A DNA stretch of 64,000 bases, taken from positions 186,001-250,000 of the forward strand of contig JAPPLJ010000050.1 in assembly GCA_028819475.1 (NCBI GenBank), read 5' to 3'. Each line of letters starts with the position of its first letter. Position 1 is the first letter of the stretch. Positions 42,349 to 51,449 of the stretch are shown one piece after another. The DNA comes from Rhodospirillaceae bacterium (GTDB lineage Bacteria > Pseudomonadota > Alphaproteobacteria > Bin65). The notes below the pieces were generated by a model that made no database searches, was not told the origin of the DNA, and worked only from the letters and a program-made list of their open reading frames with translations. Position numbers and translations under genes: made by a program.

Positions 42349-42870
42349 ATGACCATTGCCATCGCCGCCGCGCTCGCCGCGCTCCTGACCCTGCTCGCCT
42401 TCCTGGCCCCGGACCTGTTCGGCTCCGCGCTGGCCCTGATGGTGGTCGCGACGGTCTGCCGGCTCGGCACGCTCCTGCTGATGCGCCGGTCGGCGGCCCG
42501 GGCAAATTTGGGGGACGATGCCGGTGGGAACGCCGCGGTTCTCGACGGACTGAGGCTGCTGTTCCTGGGCGAGGCGGTGTTCGCAGCGGCGACGGTCGCC
42601 GGCCTGCCCGCCGAGCCCCATCTCGAAGGCGGCGTATCGGGCTGGGCCGGGCTGGCGGTCTGGCTGGCCTATGGCGCGGCCGGCGCGTGGGGCGGCCTGA
42701 AGCTGCTCGCCGCGGCGGGCTGGCTGCGCGCCGGCGGCATCCTGATCGCGGTCGCGGCCGGCTTCTGGTTCACCGTGATCGGCCTCGTGCTCTGGCCCTT
42801 CGCGATCGCGGCGGGCTATGGCTGCTTTGCGGTTGTCGGATTGAAATTACATTTGAAAACAAAAGATTAG
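42349..42870 (+). CDS. Small membrane protein of unknown function
   Basis: A 173-residue protein with five probable transmembrane helices (IAAALAALLTLLAFLAP, GSALALMVVATVCRLGT, LRLLFLGEAVFAAATVAG, LAVWLAYGAAGAWGGLKLLA, IAVAAGFWFTVIGLVLWPFA). It ends with a charged tail (LKLHLKTKD). No family is recognised. A 29-bp palindrome follows 33 bp after the stop. Confidence 0.6.
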   Translation: MTIAIAAALAALLTLLAFLAPDLFGSALALMVVATVCRLGTLLLMRRSAARANLGDDAGGNAAVLDGLRLLFLGEAVFAAATVAGLPAEPHLEGGVSGWAGLAVWLAYGAAGAWGGLKLLAAAGWLRAGGILIAVAAGFWFTVIGLVLWPFAIAAGYGCFAVVGLKLHLKTKD

Positions 42871-42903
42871 TCGGTAACCTTAATCTGACCTTACGCTATC
42901 GGC

Positions 42904-42932
42904 GTAGGGGAGGGTTTCAAACCCTCCCCTAC
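42904..42932. repeat. 29-bp palindromic intergenic repeat, copy 5
   Basis: Perfect copy between the converging membrane-protein and sixA genes. Confidence 0.85.
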
Positions 42933-42978
42933 AAATCGGGGGCCAATTCCGCGCGCCATCCCGTGCACAAATTCCGGG

Positions 42979-43509
42979 CTACACCAGATCCTTCGGGCGG
43001 ACGAAGCGCAGCAGCGTCGCCTTGCCGGGGCCGAGGGCCGGCCACGCTCCTTCGAACGCCAGGTCGGCCACGGCGGCGGTCGGAAACTTGGCGCGCATCT
43101 CGGCGACTCCGCGCGCCGCCCGGTCCGCCGCCAGCAGGATCGCCAGGCCGTCGAACCCCGGATGATGGCCGACCAGGCAGACCGTCGCCACGCCGTCGTC
43201 CAGCGACCGCAGGCGCTGCAGCAGGTCGCCGGTTTCGGCGAGATACAGGGCTTCGTCGAGCACCGGGTCGGGCGCCTCGGGCCATTGCCGGGCGACGATC
43301 GTCCAGGTCTCCGCGGCGCGCCGCGCGGCCGAGCACAGGACGAGGCCGGGCACCGGGGTTTCCTCGGCCAGCCAGGCCCCCATGAGAGCGGCGGCCCGGC
43401 GGCCCCGGGCGTTCAGCGGACGGTCGAAATCGGACCCGTAACCGGCGGCCCAGTCGGACTTGGCGTGCCGCAAAATCAGTATCCGGCGGTTGGCGTCTGG
43501 TCCGGCCAT
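42979..43509 (-). CDS. sixA: Phosphohistidine phosphatase SixA-like
   Basis: A 176-residue histidine phosphatase of the short SixA type. The RHG motif is ILILRHAKSDWAAG and the second His is in VCLVGHHPGFDGLA. DFDRPLNARGRRAA and CSAARRAAETW are typical. SixA removes phosphate from His-containing phosphotransfer domains; in alphaproteobacteria it likely acts on the nitrogen PTS or other His-phosphoproteins. It is divergent from ppk across 74 bp. Confidence 0.87.
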   Translation of the reverse strand: MAGPDANRRILILRHAKSDWAAGYGSDFDRPLNARGRRAAALMGAWLAEETPVPGLVLCSAARRAAETWTIVARQWPEAPDPVLDEALYLAETGDLLQRLRSLDDGVATVCLVGHHPGFDGLAILLAADRAARGVAEMRAKFPTAAVADLAFEGAWPALGPGKATLLRFVRPKDLV

Positions 43510-43583
43510 TATGTTCTCCCGAAAAACTGCACTATATTGGGATTGTGCGAAGGCCCGAGGGCCGATAACGACGCGGACACCCC

Positions 43584-45854
43584 ATGGACGACCGGATCGC
43601 CCCGTTACAGGACAGCGACGCCCAGATCGCCGACTCCCAGATTGGCGAATCCGGGCCGGAGCCTTCGGACGATGCCGGCGTTTCGCTGACCGATCCGAAA
43701 CGGTTCATCAACCGGGAGCTTTCCTGGCTCGCCTTCAACGAGCGGGTCATGGAAGAGGCCGACAATACCGACCACCCGTTGCTCGAGCGTCTGCGCTTCC
43801 TGTCCATTTCGGCGAGCAATCTGGACGAATTCTACATGGTCCGGGTCGCCGGGCTGAAGGGGCAGGTCGAGGCCGGCGTGACCGCGCCGAGCCAGGACGG
43901 CCTCTCGCCGGCCGAACAGTTGCGGGCGATCTACGCGCGCGGCGGCGACCTGATCGATTCGCAGCTTGCGGCCTGGCGGCGCCTCAGGGCGGACCTCGCC
44001 CGGCACGGCATCGACGTGGTCGATCCGCAGGCGCTCGACGCTGCCGACCTGGCCTGGCTTGACGACCATTTCATGGAACAGGTGTTCCCGGTCCTCACGC
44101 CGATCGCGGTCGATCCGGCGCATCCCTTCCCCTTCATCCCGAACCTGGGCCTGTCGATTGCGCTCGAACTGGCGCGGCCGGACGCCGACGAATCGCTCTA
44201 TGCACTGGTCCGCCTGACCGACCAGCTGCCGCGCTTCATCAGGCTGCCCGGCAAGGCGGCGCGCCATATCACCCTGGAAGACCTGGTCGGGCTGATGCTG
44301 CACCACCTGTTCCCGGATTTCGAGGTCCAGGCGCGCGGCCTGTTCCGGGTCATCCGCGACAGCGACATCGAGATCGAGGAGGAGGCCGAAGACCTGGTCG
44401 CCCTGTTCGAGACCGTGCTGAAGCGGCGCCGGCGCGGCCATGTCATCCATCTGTCGGTCGACGCCGCCATGCCGGAGAGCCTGCGCCATTTCGTGGTCAA
44501 GGAGCTGGAGGTTCCGGAAGACGACGTCTTCGAGATCGACGGCCTGCTCGGCTTCGCCGACGTCAGCCAGCTGATCGATAACGCGCGGACCGACCTGCTG
44601 TTCGAGCCCTACAACCCGCGCTCGCCCGAACGGATCCGGGACTTCGGCGGCGACTGTTTCGCCGCGGTCCGGGCCAAGGACATCCTCGTCCACCATCCCT
44701 ATGAGAGCTTCGACGTCGTCGTGCAATTCCTGCGCCAGGCGGCGCGCGATCCCTCCGTCGTCGCGATCAAGCAGACGCTCTACCGGACCAGCACGGACTC
44801 GCCGATCGTCGACGCGCTGGCCGAGGCCGCCGAGGCGGGCAAGAGCGTCACCGCGCTGGTCGAACTCAAGGCGCGCTTCGACGAGGAGGCCAACATCCGC
44901 TGGGCGCGCAACCTCGAACGCGCCGGCGCCCAGGTCGTCTACGGCTTCATCGACCTCAAGACCCATGCCAAGGTCTCGCTGGTCGTGCGGCGCGAGGGCC
45001 ACGGCCTCGCCCGCTATGCGCATTACGGCACCGGCAACTACCATCCGATCACCGCGCGCAGCTACACCGACCTTTCCTTCTTCACCTGCGATCCGGTGCT
45101 GACCCGCGACGCGGCGCACCTGTTCAACTACATGACCGGCTATGCCCGGCCCGAGCCGATGCAGAAGCTCGCCGTGGCGCCGATCGACCTGCGCCAGAGG
45201 CTGCTGGAGCATATCGACACCGAAATCGCCAACGCCCGGGCCGGCCGGCCGGCGCAGATCTGGGCCAAGGTGAACTCCCTGGTCGACGGGCCGATGATCG
45301 ACGCCCTCTACCGCGCCTCGCAGGCCGGCGTGCAGATCGACCTGGTGGTGCGCGGCATCTGCTGCCTCCGGCCGGGCGTGCCGGGCCTGTCGGAAAATAT
45401 CCGGGTCAAGAGCATCGTCGGCCGCTTCCTCGAACATTCGCGCGTCGTCGCCTTCGCCAACGGCAAGGCGCTGCCCAACCGCGACGCGCGGCTCTACCTG
45501 TCGTCGGCCGACTGGATGCCGCGCAACCTCGACCGCCGGGTCGAGAGCCTGGTGCCGATCGAGAACCCGACCGTCCACGAGCAGATGCTCGACCAGATCA
45601 TTGTCGCGCAGATCAACGACAACCGGCAGAGCTGGGTGCTGGACGCGGACGGCCGTTACGCCCGGGTCATGCCGGCCGGCGCTTCCGCGGACGCTTCGGC
45701 CGACGCTTCTGAACGTGCATTGAAGGGCTTTTCCTGCCATACCTATTTCATGACCAACCCGAGTCTTTCCGGCCGCGGCAGCGCCCTCTACGGCAGGGGG
45801 CGCGGCAAGGGACGGCGCCCGCCGGCCGACCTGTCGCCCCCCGGAAGCGTTTGA
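43584..45854 (+). CDS. ppk: Polyphosphate kinase 1
   Basis: A 756-residue enzyme that reversibly polymerises the terminal phosphate of ATP into polyphosphate. N domain: [20 protein letters not shown] and [20 protein letters not shown]. Catalytic domain: [17 protein letters not shown], the phosphohistidine region [29 protein letters not shown] and the second His loop [20 protein letters not shown]. The last ~50 residues (Ser/Ala- then Gly/Arg-rich) are an extra tail. ppx follows 14 bp downstream, the classical pair. Confidence 0.96.
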   Translation: MDDRIAPLQDSDAQIADSQIGESGPEPSDDAGVSLTDPKRFINRELSWLAFNERVMEEADNTDHPLLERLRFLSISASNLDEFYMVRVAGLKGQVEAGVTAPSQDGLSPAEQLRAIYARGGDLIDSQLAAWRRLRADLARHGIDVVDPQALDAADLAWLDDHFMEQVFPVLTPIAVDPAHPFPFIPNLGLSIALELARPDADESLYALVRLTDQLPRFIRLPGKAARHITLEDLVGLMLHHLFPDFEVQARGLFRVIRDSDIEIEEEAEDLVALFETVLKRRRRGHVIHLSVDAAMPESLRHFVVKELEVPEDDVFEIDGLLGFADVSQLIDNARTDLLFEPYNPRSPERIRDFGGDCFAAVRAKDILVHHPYESFDVVVQFLRQAARDPSVVAIKQTLYRTSTDSPIVDALAEAAEAGKSVTALVELKARFDEEANIRWARNLERAGAQVVYGFIDLKTHAKVSLVVRREGHGLARYAHYGTGNYHPITARSYTDLSFFTCDPVLTRDAAHLFNYMTGYARPEPMQKLAVAPIDLRQRLLEHIDTEIANARAGRPAQIWAKVNSLVDGPMIDALYRASQAGVQIDLVVRGICCLRPGVPGLSENIRVKSIVGRFLEHSRVVAFANGKALPNRDARLYLSSADWMPRNLDRRVESLVPIENPTVHEQMLDQIIVAQINDNRQSWVLDADGRYARVMPAGASADASADASERALKGFSCHTYFMTNPSLSGRGSALYGRGRGKGRRPPADLSPPGSV

Positions 45855-45868
45855 GGAAACCCGCCTGA

Positions 45869-47464
45869 ATGGCCTCGGGCCTTGTTGAAAACGCGGCCGC
45901 GCCGGGTGCGGCTGCCGGCACTGCCGCCCTGCTGCCGGCCGGCCCGGATACCAACGGCGGCGCAGGCGTCCCGGACGCCGAGGCTCCCGATTACTTCTTC
46001 GGGCGGCGGATCGCGGTCATCGATATCGGCTCCAATTCGATCCGCCTGGTGGTGTTCGAGGGTTCGGCCCGCGCGCCGACGCCGATCTTCAACGAGAAGG
46101 TGATGTGCGGGCTCGGCCGCGGCATGCAGTCCAGCGGCCGGCTCAACCCGGACGGCGTCGCCCGGGCGCAGGAAAATCTCGGCCGGTTCGTCGGCGCGGC
46201 GGCCGCCATGAAGGTCGCCGGCCTTTCGGCCTTCGCGACGGCGGCGGTGCGCGAGGCCGCGGACGGCCCGGCCTTCATCGAGGCGCTGCGGCGCGATCCG
46301 GGCCTCGAGGTCCGGGTCCTGAGCGGCGAGGACGAAGCGCGGCTTTCGGCCTATGGCGTCATGGCCGGCTTCCCCCAGGCGGAAGGCATCGTCGGCGATC
46401 TGGGCGGCGGCAGCCTGGAGCTTGTCCGGGTCGGCGGCGAACGGGTGCGCGACATGGCAACCCTGCCGCTCGGGCCGCTGCGGCTCAACGAGGCGATGGC
46501 GCAGGGCGAGAGGATCGGCGCCCTGGTCAGGAAATCGCTCGGCGATATCGACTGGCTCGCCAAGGCCGGGGGGACGACGCTCTACGCCGTCGGCGGCGCC
46601 TGGCGGTCGCTCGCCAAGGTCCATATGGCGCAGCACGGCCGGGCGCTGCGGATGATCGACGGCTACCGCGCCGGGGCTTCGGAGTTTGCCGATTTCGCCC
46701 GATTGCTGGCGCGACAGAGCGACCGGGCGCTGGAGCGGCTGCCGGCGATCTCACCCAGGCGGATCGAAGCGGTGCGGGCGTCGGCCATCGTGTTGCGGCG
46801 GCTGATCCGGATCGCGCAGCCGGCCCGGATCGTCTTCGCCGCGCGGGGCGTGCGCGAGGGGGTCCTGTACGAAGCCCTCGACCCCGCGGCGCGGCGCGCC
46901 GATCCGCTGCTCGCCGGGGCGTCCGCCTTCGGCCAGCGTTTCTGCCGCTTCACCGGGCTCGGGCCGGCGCTCGCCGGCTGGACCGCCGGTCTCTTCCCCG
47001 GCGAGACGCGCGAACGGACCCGCCTGCGCCGGGCGGCCTGCGAGATCGCCGACACCGGCTGGTCCGACCACCCGGACTACCGCAACCGGCACGCCTGGGG
47101 CCGCATCCTGACCGCCCCGCTGATGGGGCTGGACCATGCCGGCCGCGCCTTCCTCGCGCTGGCGGCGAGCGCGCGCTACAGCGGCGGCATCCAGGAGGAT
47201 ATGGAGCGAACCGCGCGCGACACGGGCCTCGGCGCAGACGATATCCGCGATGCAAGGGCCCTCGGCCAGGCCCTGCGGCTGGGCTACACCATCGCCGCCG
47301 GACAGCCCGAAATCCTCGACGGCAGCCGCTTCGAGCGAACGGAAACCGCCCTCGCGCTGAAGGTCGGCGACAGCGGCACCCACTATTTCGGCGAAGTCAT
47401 CCGGAAACGCCTCGGCGACCTTGCCATGACCCTGGAACTGGAGCCGGAACTGGTGCTGGGGTAG
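45869..47464 (+). CDS. ppx: Exopolyphosphatase / Ppx-GppA family
   Basis: A 531-residue member of the ASKHA-fold Ppx/GppA family that removes phosphate from polyphosphate ends or hydrolyses pppGpp. The phosphate-binding loops are RIAVIDIGSNSIRLVVFEG and GIVGDLGGGSLELVRVG; FATAAVREAADG and LSGEDEARLSAYGVM are also typical. The C-terminal part is an HD-like domain (HAWGRILTAPLMGLDHAGRA). A GAGGAA box precedes the ATG at 45869. The ~45-residue Ala/Gly-rich N-terminal extension is unusual. Confidence 0.93.
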   Translation: MASGLVENAAAPGAAAGTAALLPAGPDTNGGAGVPDAEAPDYFFGRRIAVIDIGSNSIRLVVFEGSARAPTPIFNEKVMCGLGRGMQSSGRLNPDGVARAQENLGRFVGAAAAMKVAGLSAFATAAVREAADGPAFIEALRRDPGLEVRVLSGEDEARLSAYGVMAGFPQAEGIVGDLGGGSLELVRVGGERVRDMATLPLGPLRLNEAMAQGERIGALVRKSLGDIDWLAKAGGTTLYAVGGAWRSLAKVHMAQHGRALRMIDGYRAGASEFADFARLLARQSDRALERLPAISPRRIEAVRASAIVLRRLIRIAQPARIVFAARGVREGVLYEALDPAARRADPLLAGASAFGQRFCRFTGLGPALAGWTAGLFPGETRERTRLRRAACEIADTGWSDHPDYRNRHAWGRILTAPLMGLDHAGRAFLALAASARYSGGIQEDMERTARDTGLGADDIRDARALGQALRLGYTIAAGQPEILDGSRFERTETALALKVGDSGTHYFGEVIRKRLGDLAMTLELEPELVLG

Positions 47465-47541
47465 GGGGGCGCTGCAACAGCCTTTTGTGTACTTGGCAGG
47501 CCGCGAGTAATCTTTGCAAATTCGTGAATGGACGCCCGTGT

Positions 47542-47570
47542 GTAGGGGAGGGTTTCAAACCCTCCCCTAC
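47542..47570. repeat. 29-bp palindromic intergenic repeat, copy 6
   Basis: Perfect copy, 77 bp after the ppx stop and 78 bp before the iron-ADH ATG. Confidence 0.85.
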
Positions 47571-47648
47571 AAAATCCGCGGATGACAATAGCTTCTCCGC
47601 TCGGGCGGCCGGGCGATGCGGCAGGTGCAGCAACACCGGACAAACGCC

Positions 47649-48821
47649 ATGACGCCAGCGGAAGGCCTGTTTCAGTTTCTCGCCCAGGAACGCGTCGGCT
47701 GGGGTACGCCGGCGCCGGAGGCGATCGCGCGGGAGATGGCGGCGCTCGGGGCAGGGCGAGCGCTGATCGTGGCCTCGACGACCCTCGCGACCCGGACGGA
47801 CACGATTGCCGCCATCGAGGCCGAACTGGGCGACGGGCTCGCCGGCCTCTTCACCGGCTGCCGCGAACACACGCCGGTCGACACCGTCATCGACTGCGCC
47901 GCCGCGATCCGGCGGAGCGGGGCCGATGTCGTCGTCACCGTGGGCGGCGGGACGCCGATCGACACCGTGAAGGCCGCCCTCCTGTGCCTGGCGGAGGACG
48001 TGCACGACCCCGAAGCCCTGAAGGCCTACCGCGTGACGGTGGCCGAAGACGGCGCGCGCACGGTGCCGGCGGTCGGCCCTTCGGCGGTCCGGCAGATCGC
48101 GGTGCCGACGACGCTCTCCGGCGCCGAATTCAGCAACATCGCCGGCGTCACCGACCCGGAGCGCGGCGTCAAGGACGCCTATATCGCGCGCGACAGCGCG
48201 CCGGCCGCCGTGATCCTCGACCCGGCGGCGACGGTCCACACGCCGGACTGGCTGTGGCTCTCGACCGGCGTGCGCGCCGTCGACCATGCCGTCGAAACCC
48301 TTTGCTCGCGCTCGGCCCAGCCGCTGCCGGACGCGACGGCGATCCACGCGCTGAAAATCTTTGCCGGGGCGCTGCCGCGGACGAAGGAACATCCGGAAGA
48401 CCTGGCGGCGCGGCGCGACTGCCAGCTTGCGGTCTGGCTGGCGGGTTTCGGCCTCGGCCGGGTCGAATACGGCGCCAGCCACGGCATCGGCCACCAGCTC
48501 GGCGCGGTCGGCGGCGTGCCCCACGGCCACACAAGCTGCGTCATGCTGCCGAGCGTGCTGCGCTGGAATGCGCCGGTGAACGCCGGACAGCAGGCCCGGG
48601 TCAGCGAAGCGCTCGGCCGGGCAGGGGAGGCGGCGGCCGACGTCGTCGCCGATCTCGTCGCCCGGCTCGGCCAGCCCGGCACCCTGCGCGCCGTCGGCAT
48701 AACCGAAGATCAGCTCGACACGATCGCCGAAGGCAGCCTCGGCAACATGATGGTGCGCTCCAACCCGCGCCCAATCGCTGAGGCGGCCCAGGTGCGCGAG
48801 ATCCTGGACATGGCGTGGTGA
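47649..48821 (+). CDS. Iron-containing alcohol dehydrogenase, maleylacetate-reductase-like
   Basis: A 390-residue group III metal-dependent dehydrogenase. The NAD(P) loop is VVVTVGGGTPIDTVKAA and the middle loop AVPTTLSGAEFSNIAG. The metal site is visible as GVRAVDHAVETLCS (Asp/His) and GASHGIGHQLGAVGGVPHGH (His residues). The layout is closest to maleylacetate reductases and related short Fe-ADHs. Maleylacetate reduction would feed 3-oxoadipate into the same pathway as the pca genes, but no ring-cleavage partner lies beside it. Substrate remains uncertain. The ATG at 47649 is preferred. Confidence 0.8.
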   Translation: MTPAEGLFQFLAQERVGWGTPAPEAIAREMAALGAGRALIVASTTLATRTDTIAAIEAELGDGLAGLFTGCREHTPVDTVIDCAAAIRRSGADVVVTVGGGTPIDTVKAALLCLAEDVHDPEALKAYRVTVAEDGARTVPAVGPSAVRQIAVPTTLSGAEFSNIAGVTDPERGVKDAYIARDSAPAAVILDPAATVHTPDWLWLSTGVRAVDHAVETLCSRSAQPLPDATAIHALKIFAGALPRTKEHPEDLAARRDCQLAVWLAGFGLGRVEYGASHGIGHQLGAVGGVPHGHTSCVMLPSVLRWNAPVNAGQQARVSEALGRAGEAAADVVADLVARLGQPGTLRAVGITEDQLDTIAEGSLGNMMVRSNPRPIAEAAQVREILDMAW

Positions 48822-48852
48822 GAAGACCGCTCTCCGGAATGCACCGGCCGGT

Positions 48853-48881
48853 GTAGGGGAGGGTTTCAAACCCTCCCCCAC
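48853..48881. repeat. 29-bp palindromic intergenic repeat, copy 7 (one mismatch)
   Basis: As copy 1 except near the right end (CCCCCAC in place of CCCCTAC), so one pair is lost (T-A to T-C). It lies between converging genes, 31 bp after the Fe-ADH stop. Confidence 0.85.
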
Positions 48882-48902
48882 GGGACGCTGGAAACCCGGC
48901 AA

Positions 48903-49337
48903 TCAGTCTCCCGCCCCGGGCCGCGTCGTGTGCAGGCTGCGGATCAGGTCGATCAGCACGGCCGTGGTCAGGCCGAACAGCACCAGGCCGTTGGCTGCGA
49001 GCAAACCGGACAGCAGGCGGTGCGGCTTGTCGAGCACGACGTCGCCGAAGCCCAGCGTCGTGAAGGAAACGAGCGAGAAATAGACCGCCGTCTCCAGGTC
49101 GCCCAGCGCCCCGCTCCACAGCAGATAGAAGGCCCAGATCCAGACCGTGGCGCTCATGCTGACCAGCAGCCAGACGGAGAGCACGGTGAGCGCCCCGGTG
49201 AGCTTTGACAATTGGGGCGGTTGCGCCAGCCAGGCTTCGTGCCGGCGGAAGGCGCGGACCGCCAGCGCCATGAACGCGGCATGGATCGCGAAGCTCAGCA
49301 CGATCAGGGCCGATCCGACGGCGAACTGGCTTGTCAT
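48903..49337 (-). CDS. Potassium-channel-like membrane protein
   Basis: A 144-residue protein with three hydrophobic segments and a pore loop: TM1 SALIVLSFAIHAAFMALAV, TM2 ALTVLSVWLLVSMSATVWIW, pore helix AVYFSLVSFTTLGFGDVVLD, TM3 LLSGLLAANGLVLFGLTTAV. The filter reads TLGFGD in place of the usual TVGYGD, which keeps both glycines. It probably forms a tetrameric K+-selective pore. It has no regulatory RCK domain. The ATG at 49337 starts the first helix. Confidence 0.78.
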   Translation of the reverse strand: MTSQFAVGSALIVLSFAIHAAFMALAVRAFRRHEAWLAQPPQLSKLTGALTVLSVWLLVSMSATVWIWAFYLLWSGALGDLETAVYFSLVSFTTLGFGDVVLDKPHRLLSGLLAANGLVLFGLTTAVLIDLIRSLHTTRPGAGD

Positions 49338-49532
49338 CGCCTGGACTGCTCCCGCTGTTGCACGCCGGCCCGCCCGGCCTCCCGGCCGGTAACCGCGGCA
49401 GCGCCAGATTAACCCGGATTCGCCGCCGCGGTCATCGCCGTCGACGCCGGGTGTGCCGCGCCGCTTTTCCGGGCCGGTCTTGCAAGACACAGCCGGGGCT
49501 TGACGGCGGCCCCGCGATGTTCCATATGGATC
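49338..49532. other. Spacer between the channel gene and the metZ leader
   Basis: No gene is supported here. The region nearest the riboswitch (49495-49530) should carry the metZ promoter; TTGACG at 49499 could be its -35 box, but no clear -10 is visible at the right distance. Confidence 0.3.
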
Positions 49533-49590
49533 GCAGCGCCGATTTAGACCGACTTGCGGGCGCTTTTAAGAAATGCGGCTAAAGAGGTGG
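49533..49590 (+). promoter_or_regulatory. SAM-II riboswitch (first of a tandem pair)
   Basis: The stretch has the hallmarks of the SAM-II (metA-motif) aptamer: a 6-bp P1 stem (AGCGCC at 49535-49540 pairing with GGCGCT at 49559-49564), the conserved GATTTA after the 5' strand, CTTGC in the loop, a T4AAG linker and the 3' GCTAAAGAGG that forms the pseudoknot. It is followed directly by a terminator hairpin, and the gene downstream (metZ) makes homocysteine. High SAM should therefore favour termination. Confidence 0.85.
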
Positions 49591-49621
49591 AAACCCGTCC
49601 GGAAGCCGCGACGGGTTTTTG
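49591..49621 (+). terminator. Riboswitch-controlled transcription terminator
   Basis: A 9-bp stem (AAACCCGTC ... GACGGGTTT) with a 10-base loop followed by TTG, giving five T in a row. It starts immediately after the SAM-II pseudoknot strand, where an expression platform is expected. Confidence 0.8.
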
Positions 49622-49644
49622 TATGGGCCGATCCCCCTTACCGG

Positions 49645-49719
49645 ATCCGCGGGATTTGATCGGGCAGCTTGCATCCGCGTCACCAACTGCTAAAGCGCCA
49701 CGGAGGCATCTTCCGTGGG
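49645..49719 (+). promoter_or_regulatory. Second SAM-II/SAM-V-like aptamer with adjoining hairpin
   Basis: The same set of elements recurs ~110 bp later: P1 (CGCGG at 49648-49652 / CCGCG at 49675-49679), GATTTG, GCTTGCA, then ACTGCTAAAGC. The next bases fold into a hairpin (CCACGGA ... TCCGTGG) that includes GGAGG. Marine bacteria are known to place a SAM-II switch before a SAM-V switch, the second acting on translation. This pair resembles that layout. The GGAGG is about 31 bases from the metZ ATG, so direct ribosome-site blocking is uncertain. Confidence 0.6.
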
Positions 49720-49737
49720 CCCGCCGACCGGCAACCC

Positions 49738-51036
49738 ATGGGGATGACCGTGAACCAGATCCTTCAGCCGACCCCCGGACCCGCAACCCCTGAATCCGTA
49801 ACAGGGGCGATCGCCCGGGAATTCCCGCATCCGCTGCACACGGAGACTGCCGCCGTGCACGGCGGCATCGTGCGCAGCCCGTTCGAGGAGACCGCCGAGG
49901 CGCTGTACCTCACCTCCGGCTATGTCTACGGCTCGGCCGAGGAGGCGGCGGATGCCTTCGAGAACCCGGATTTGCGCTACGTCTACAGCCGCTACGGCAA
50001 CCCGACGGTGCAGATGTTCGTCGACCGGCTGTGCGCAATCGAGGGCGCCGAGGCCGGCGTGGCAACGGCGAGCGGCATGTCGGCGGTCTTCACCGCCCTG
50101 ATCGGCCTGCTGCGCACCGGCGACCGGCTGGTGGCGTCGCGCGCCCTGTTCGGCTCCTGCGCCTTCGTCTGCACCGACATCCTGCCCCGCTTCGGCATCG
50201 TCACCGACCTGGTCGACGGCACGGACCTGGCGGCGTGGGAGCGGGCGCTTTCCACCCCGGCAAGGGCGGTCTTCCTGGAGACGCCGACCAATCCGCAGCT
50301 CGAAATCGTCGATCTCGCGGCGGTCGCCAAACTGGCCCACGCCGCCGGCGCCACGGTGGTGGTCGATAACGTCTTCGCCACGCCGCTGCTCCAGCGGCCG
50401 CTCGAACTCGGCGCGGACGTGGCGGTCTATTCCGCGACCAAGCATATCGACGGGCAGGGGCGTTGCCTGGGCGGCGCGATCCTCGGCTCTAAAGCGTATT
50501 GCAGCGAGGCGCTCTCGCCCTTCGTCCGCCACACCGGGCCGAGCATGAGTCCGTTCAACGCCTGGGTGCTGCTCAAGGGGCTGGAGACCCTGGCGGTGCG
50601 GGTCGAACGCCAATGCCGGACGGCGACCCATATCGCGCACTGGCTCGAACGGCGCGCCGGCGTCCGGCGGGTGCTCTATCCCTTCCTCGACTCCCATCCC
50701 CAGGCGGAACTGGCGCGGCGCCAGATGGCGGACGGCGGCACGGTCGTCACCTTTATGATCGAGGGTACGATCGAAGGCGGCCGGCGCGAGGCCTTCGCCC
50801 TGCTCAACGCCCTGCAGCTGATCCCGATTTCCAACAATCTGGGCGACGCCAAGAGCCTGGCGACCCATCCGGCCTCGACGACCCACCACCGGATCGGCGC
50901 CGAAGGCCGGGCCGCCGTCGGCATCGGCGACGACATGATCCGCCTGTCGGTCGGCCTCGAACATCCCGACGACCTGATCCGCGACCTGGACCGTGCCCTA
51001 AATTGTGCGGGTGCCCAGGCCGGCCTCGGCGCCTGA
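49738..51036 (+). CDS. metZ: O-succinylhomoserine sulfhydrylase
   Basis: A 432-residue fold-type I PLP enzyme of the cystathionine gamma-synthase family that joins sulfide to an activated homoserine to give homocysteine. PLP lysine: AVYSATKHIDGQGRCLGG. Other family marks: YSRYGNPTVQMFVDRLCAIE, ATASGMSAVFTAL, FLETPTNPQLEIVDL, and C-terminal SNNLGDAKSLATHPASTTH and IRLSVGLEHPDDLI. This is typical of the alphaproteobacterial MetZ enzymes, which are preceded by SAM-II riboswitches. ATG 49738 or 49744 are both possible; neither has a strong ribosome site. The rhodanese follows 17 bp downstream. Confidence 0.93.
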   Translation: MGMTVNQILQPTPGPATPESVTGAIAREFPHPLHTETAAVHGGIVRSPFEETAEALYLTSGYVYGSAEEAADAFENPDLRYVYSRYGNPTVQMFVDRLCAIEGAEAGVATASGMSAVFTALIGLLRTGDRLVASRALFGSCAFVCTDILPRFGIVTDLVDGTDLAAWERALSTPARAVFLETPTNPQLEIVDLAAVAKLAHAAGATVVVDNVFATPLLQRPLELGADVAVYSATKHIDGQGRCLGGAILGSKAYCSEALSPFVRHTGPSMSPFNAWVLLKGLETLAVRVERQCRTATHIAHWLERRAGVRRVLYPFLDSHPQAELARRQMADGGTVVTFMIEGTIEGGRREAFALLNALQLIPISNNLGDAKSLATHPASTTHHRIGAEGRAAVGIGDDMIRLSVGLEHPDDLIRDLDRALNCAGAQAGLGA

Positions 51037-51053
51037 CAAAAGGATCGAACGCT

Positions 51054-51443
51054 ATGGCGACTCTTTCGAACAAGAAGAACATCACCGTCCAGGCGGTCGA
51101 CGTGCACCGGGCTAAGATGCTGCTGGAGGCCGGCGAGGCCGTGCTGATCGACGTGCGCGAGGACATCGAATACGAGGACGAATACATTCCCGGCGCGGCC
51201 CACTATCCGCTCTCGACCTTCGACAGCCTGCGGCCCGAGGGCGACAGCGGCAAGATCGGCATCTTCCATTGCCGCTCCGGCCGCCGGACCGCGGAAAATT
51301 TCGCCCGTTTCCTGGAGACCGGCTACCGGGAGGTCGTCCACATGGACGGCGGCATCGTCGACTGGTCGATCGCGGGCTATCCGGTGCGCACGGAAGACGA
51401 GATGGCGGAGGAGGCGGGGCAGCCGTCCGGACCGGCGGCGTGA
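51054..51443 (+). CDS. Single-domain rhodanese
   Basis: A 129-residue rhodanese-like protein. The active Cys is in IGIFHCRSGRRTAEN. AVLIDVREDIEYEDEYIPGA and VVHMDGGIVDWSIAGYPV are standard. It is probably in the metZ transcript, and so under SAM control, and may carry sulfane sulfur for homocysteine synthesis or handle excess sulfide; that link is inferred. The ATG at 51054 follows an AAAGGA box. Confidence 0.88.
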   Translation: MATLSNKKNITVQAVDVHRAKMLLEAGEAVLIDVREDIEYEDEYIPGAAHYPLSTFDSLRPEGDSGKIGIFHCRSGRRTAENFARFLETGYREVVHMDGGIVDWSIAGYPVRTEDEMAEEAGQPSGPAA

Positions 51444-51449
51444 GGGGCG

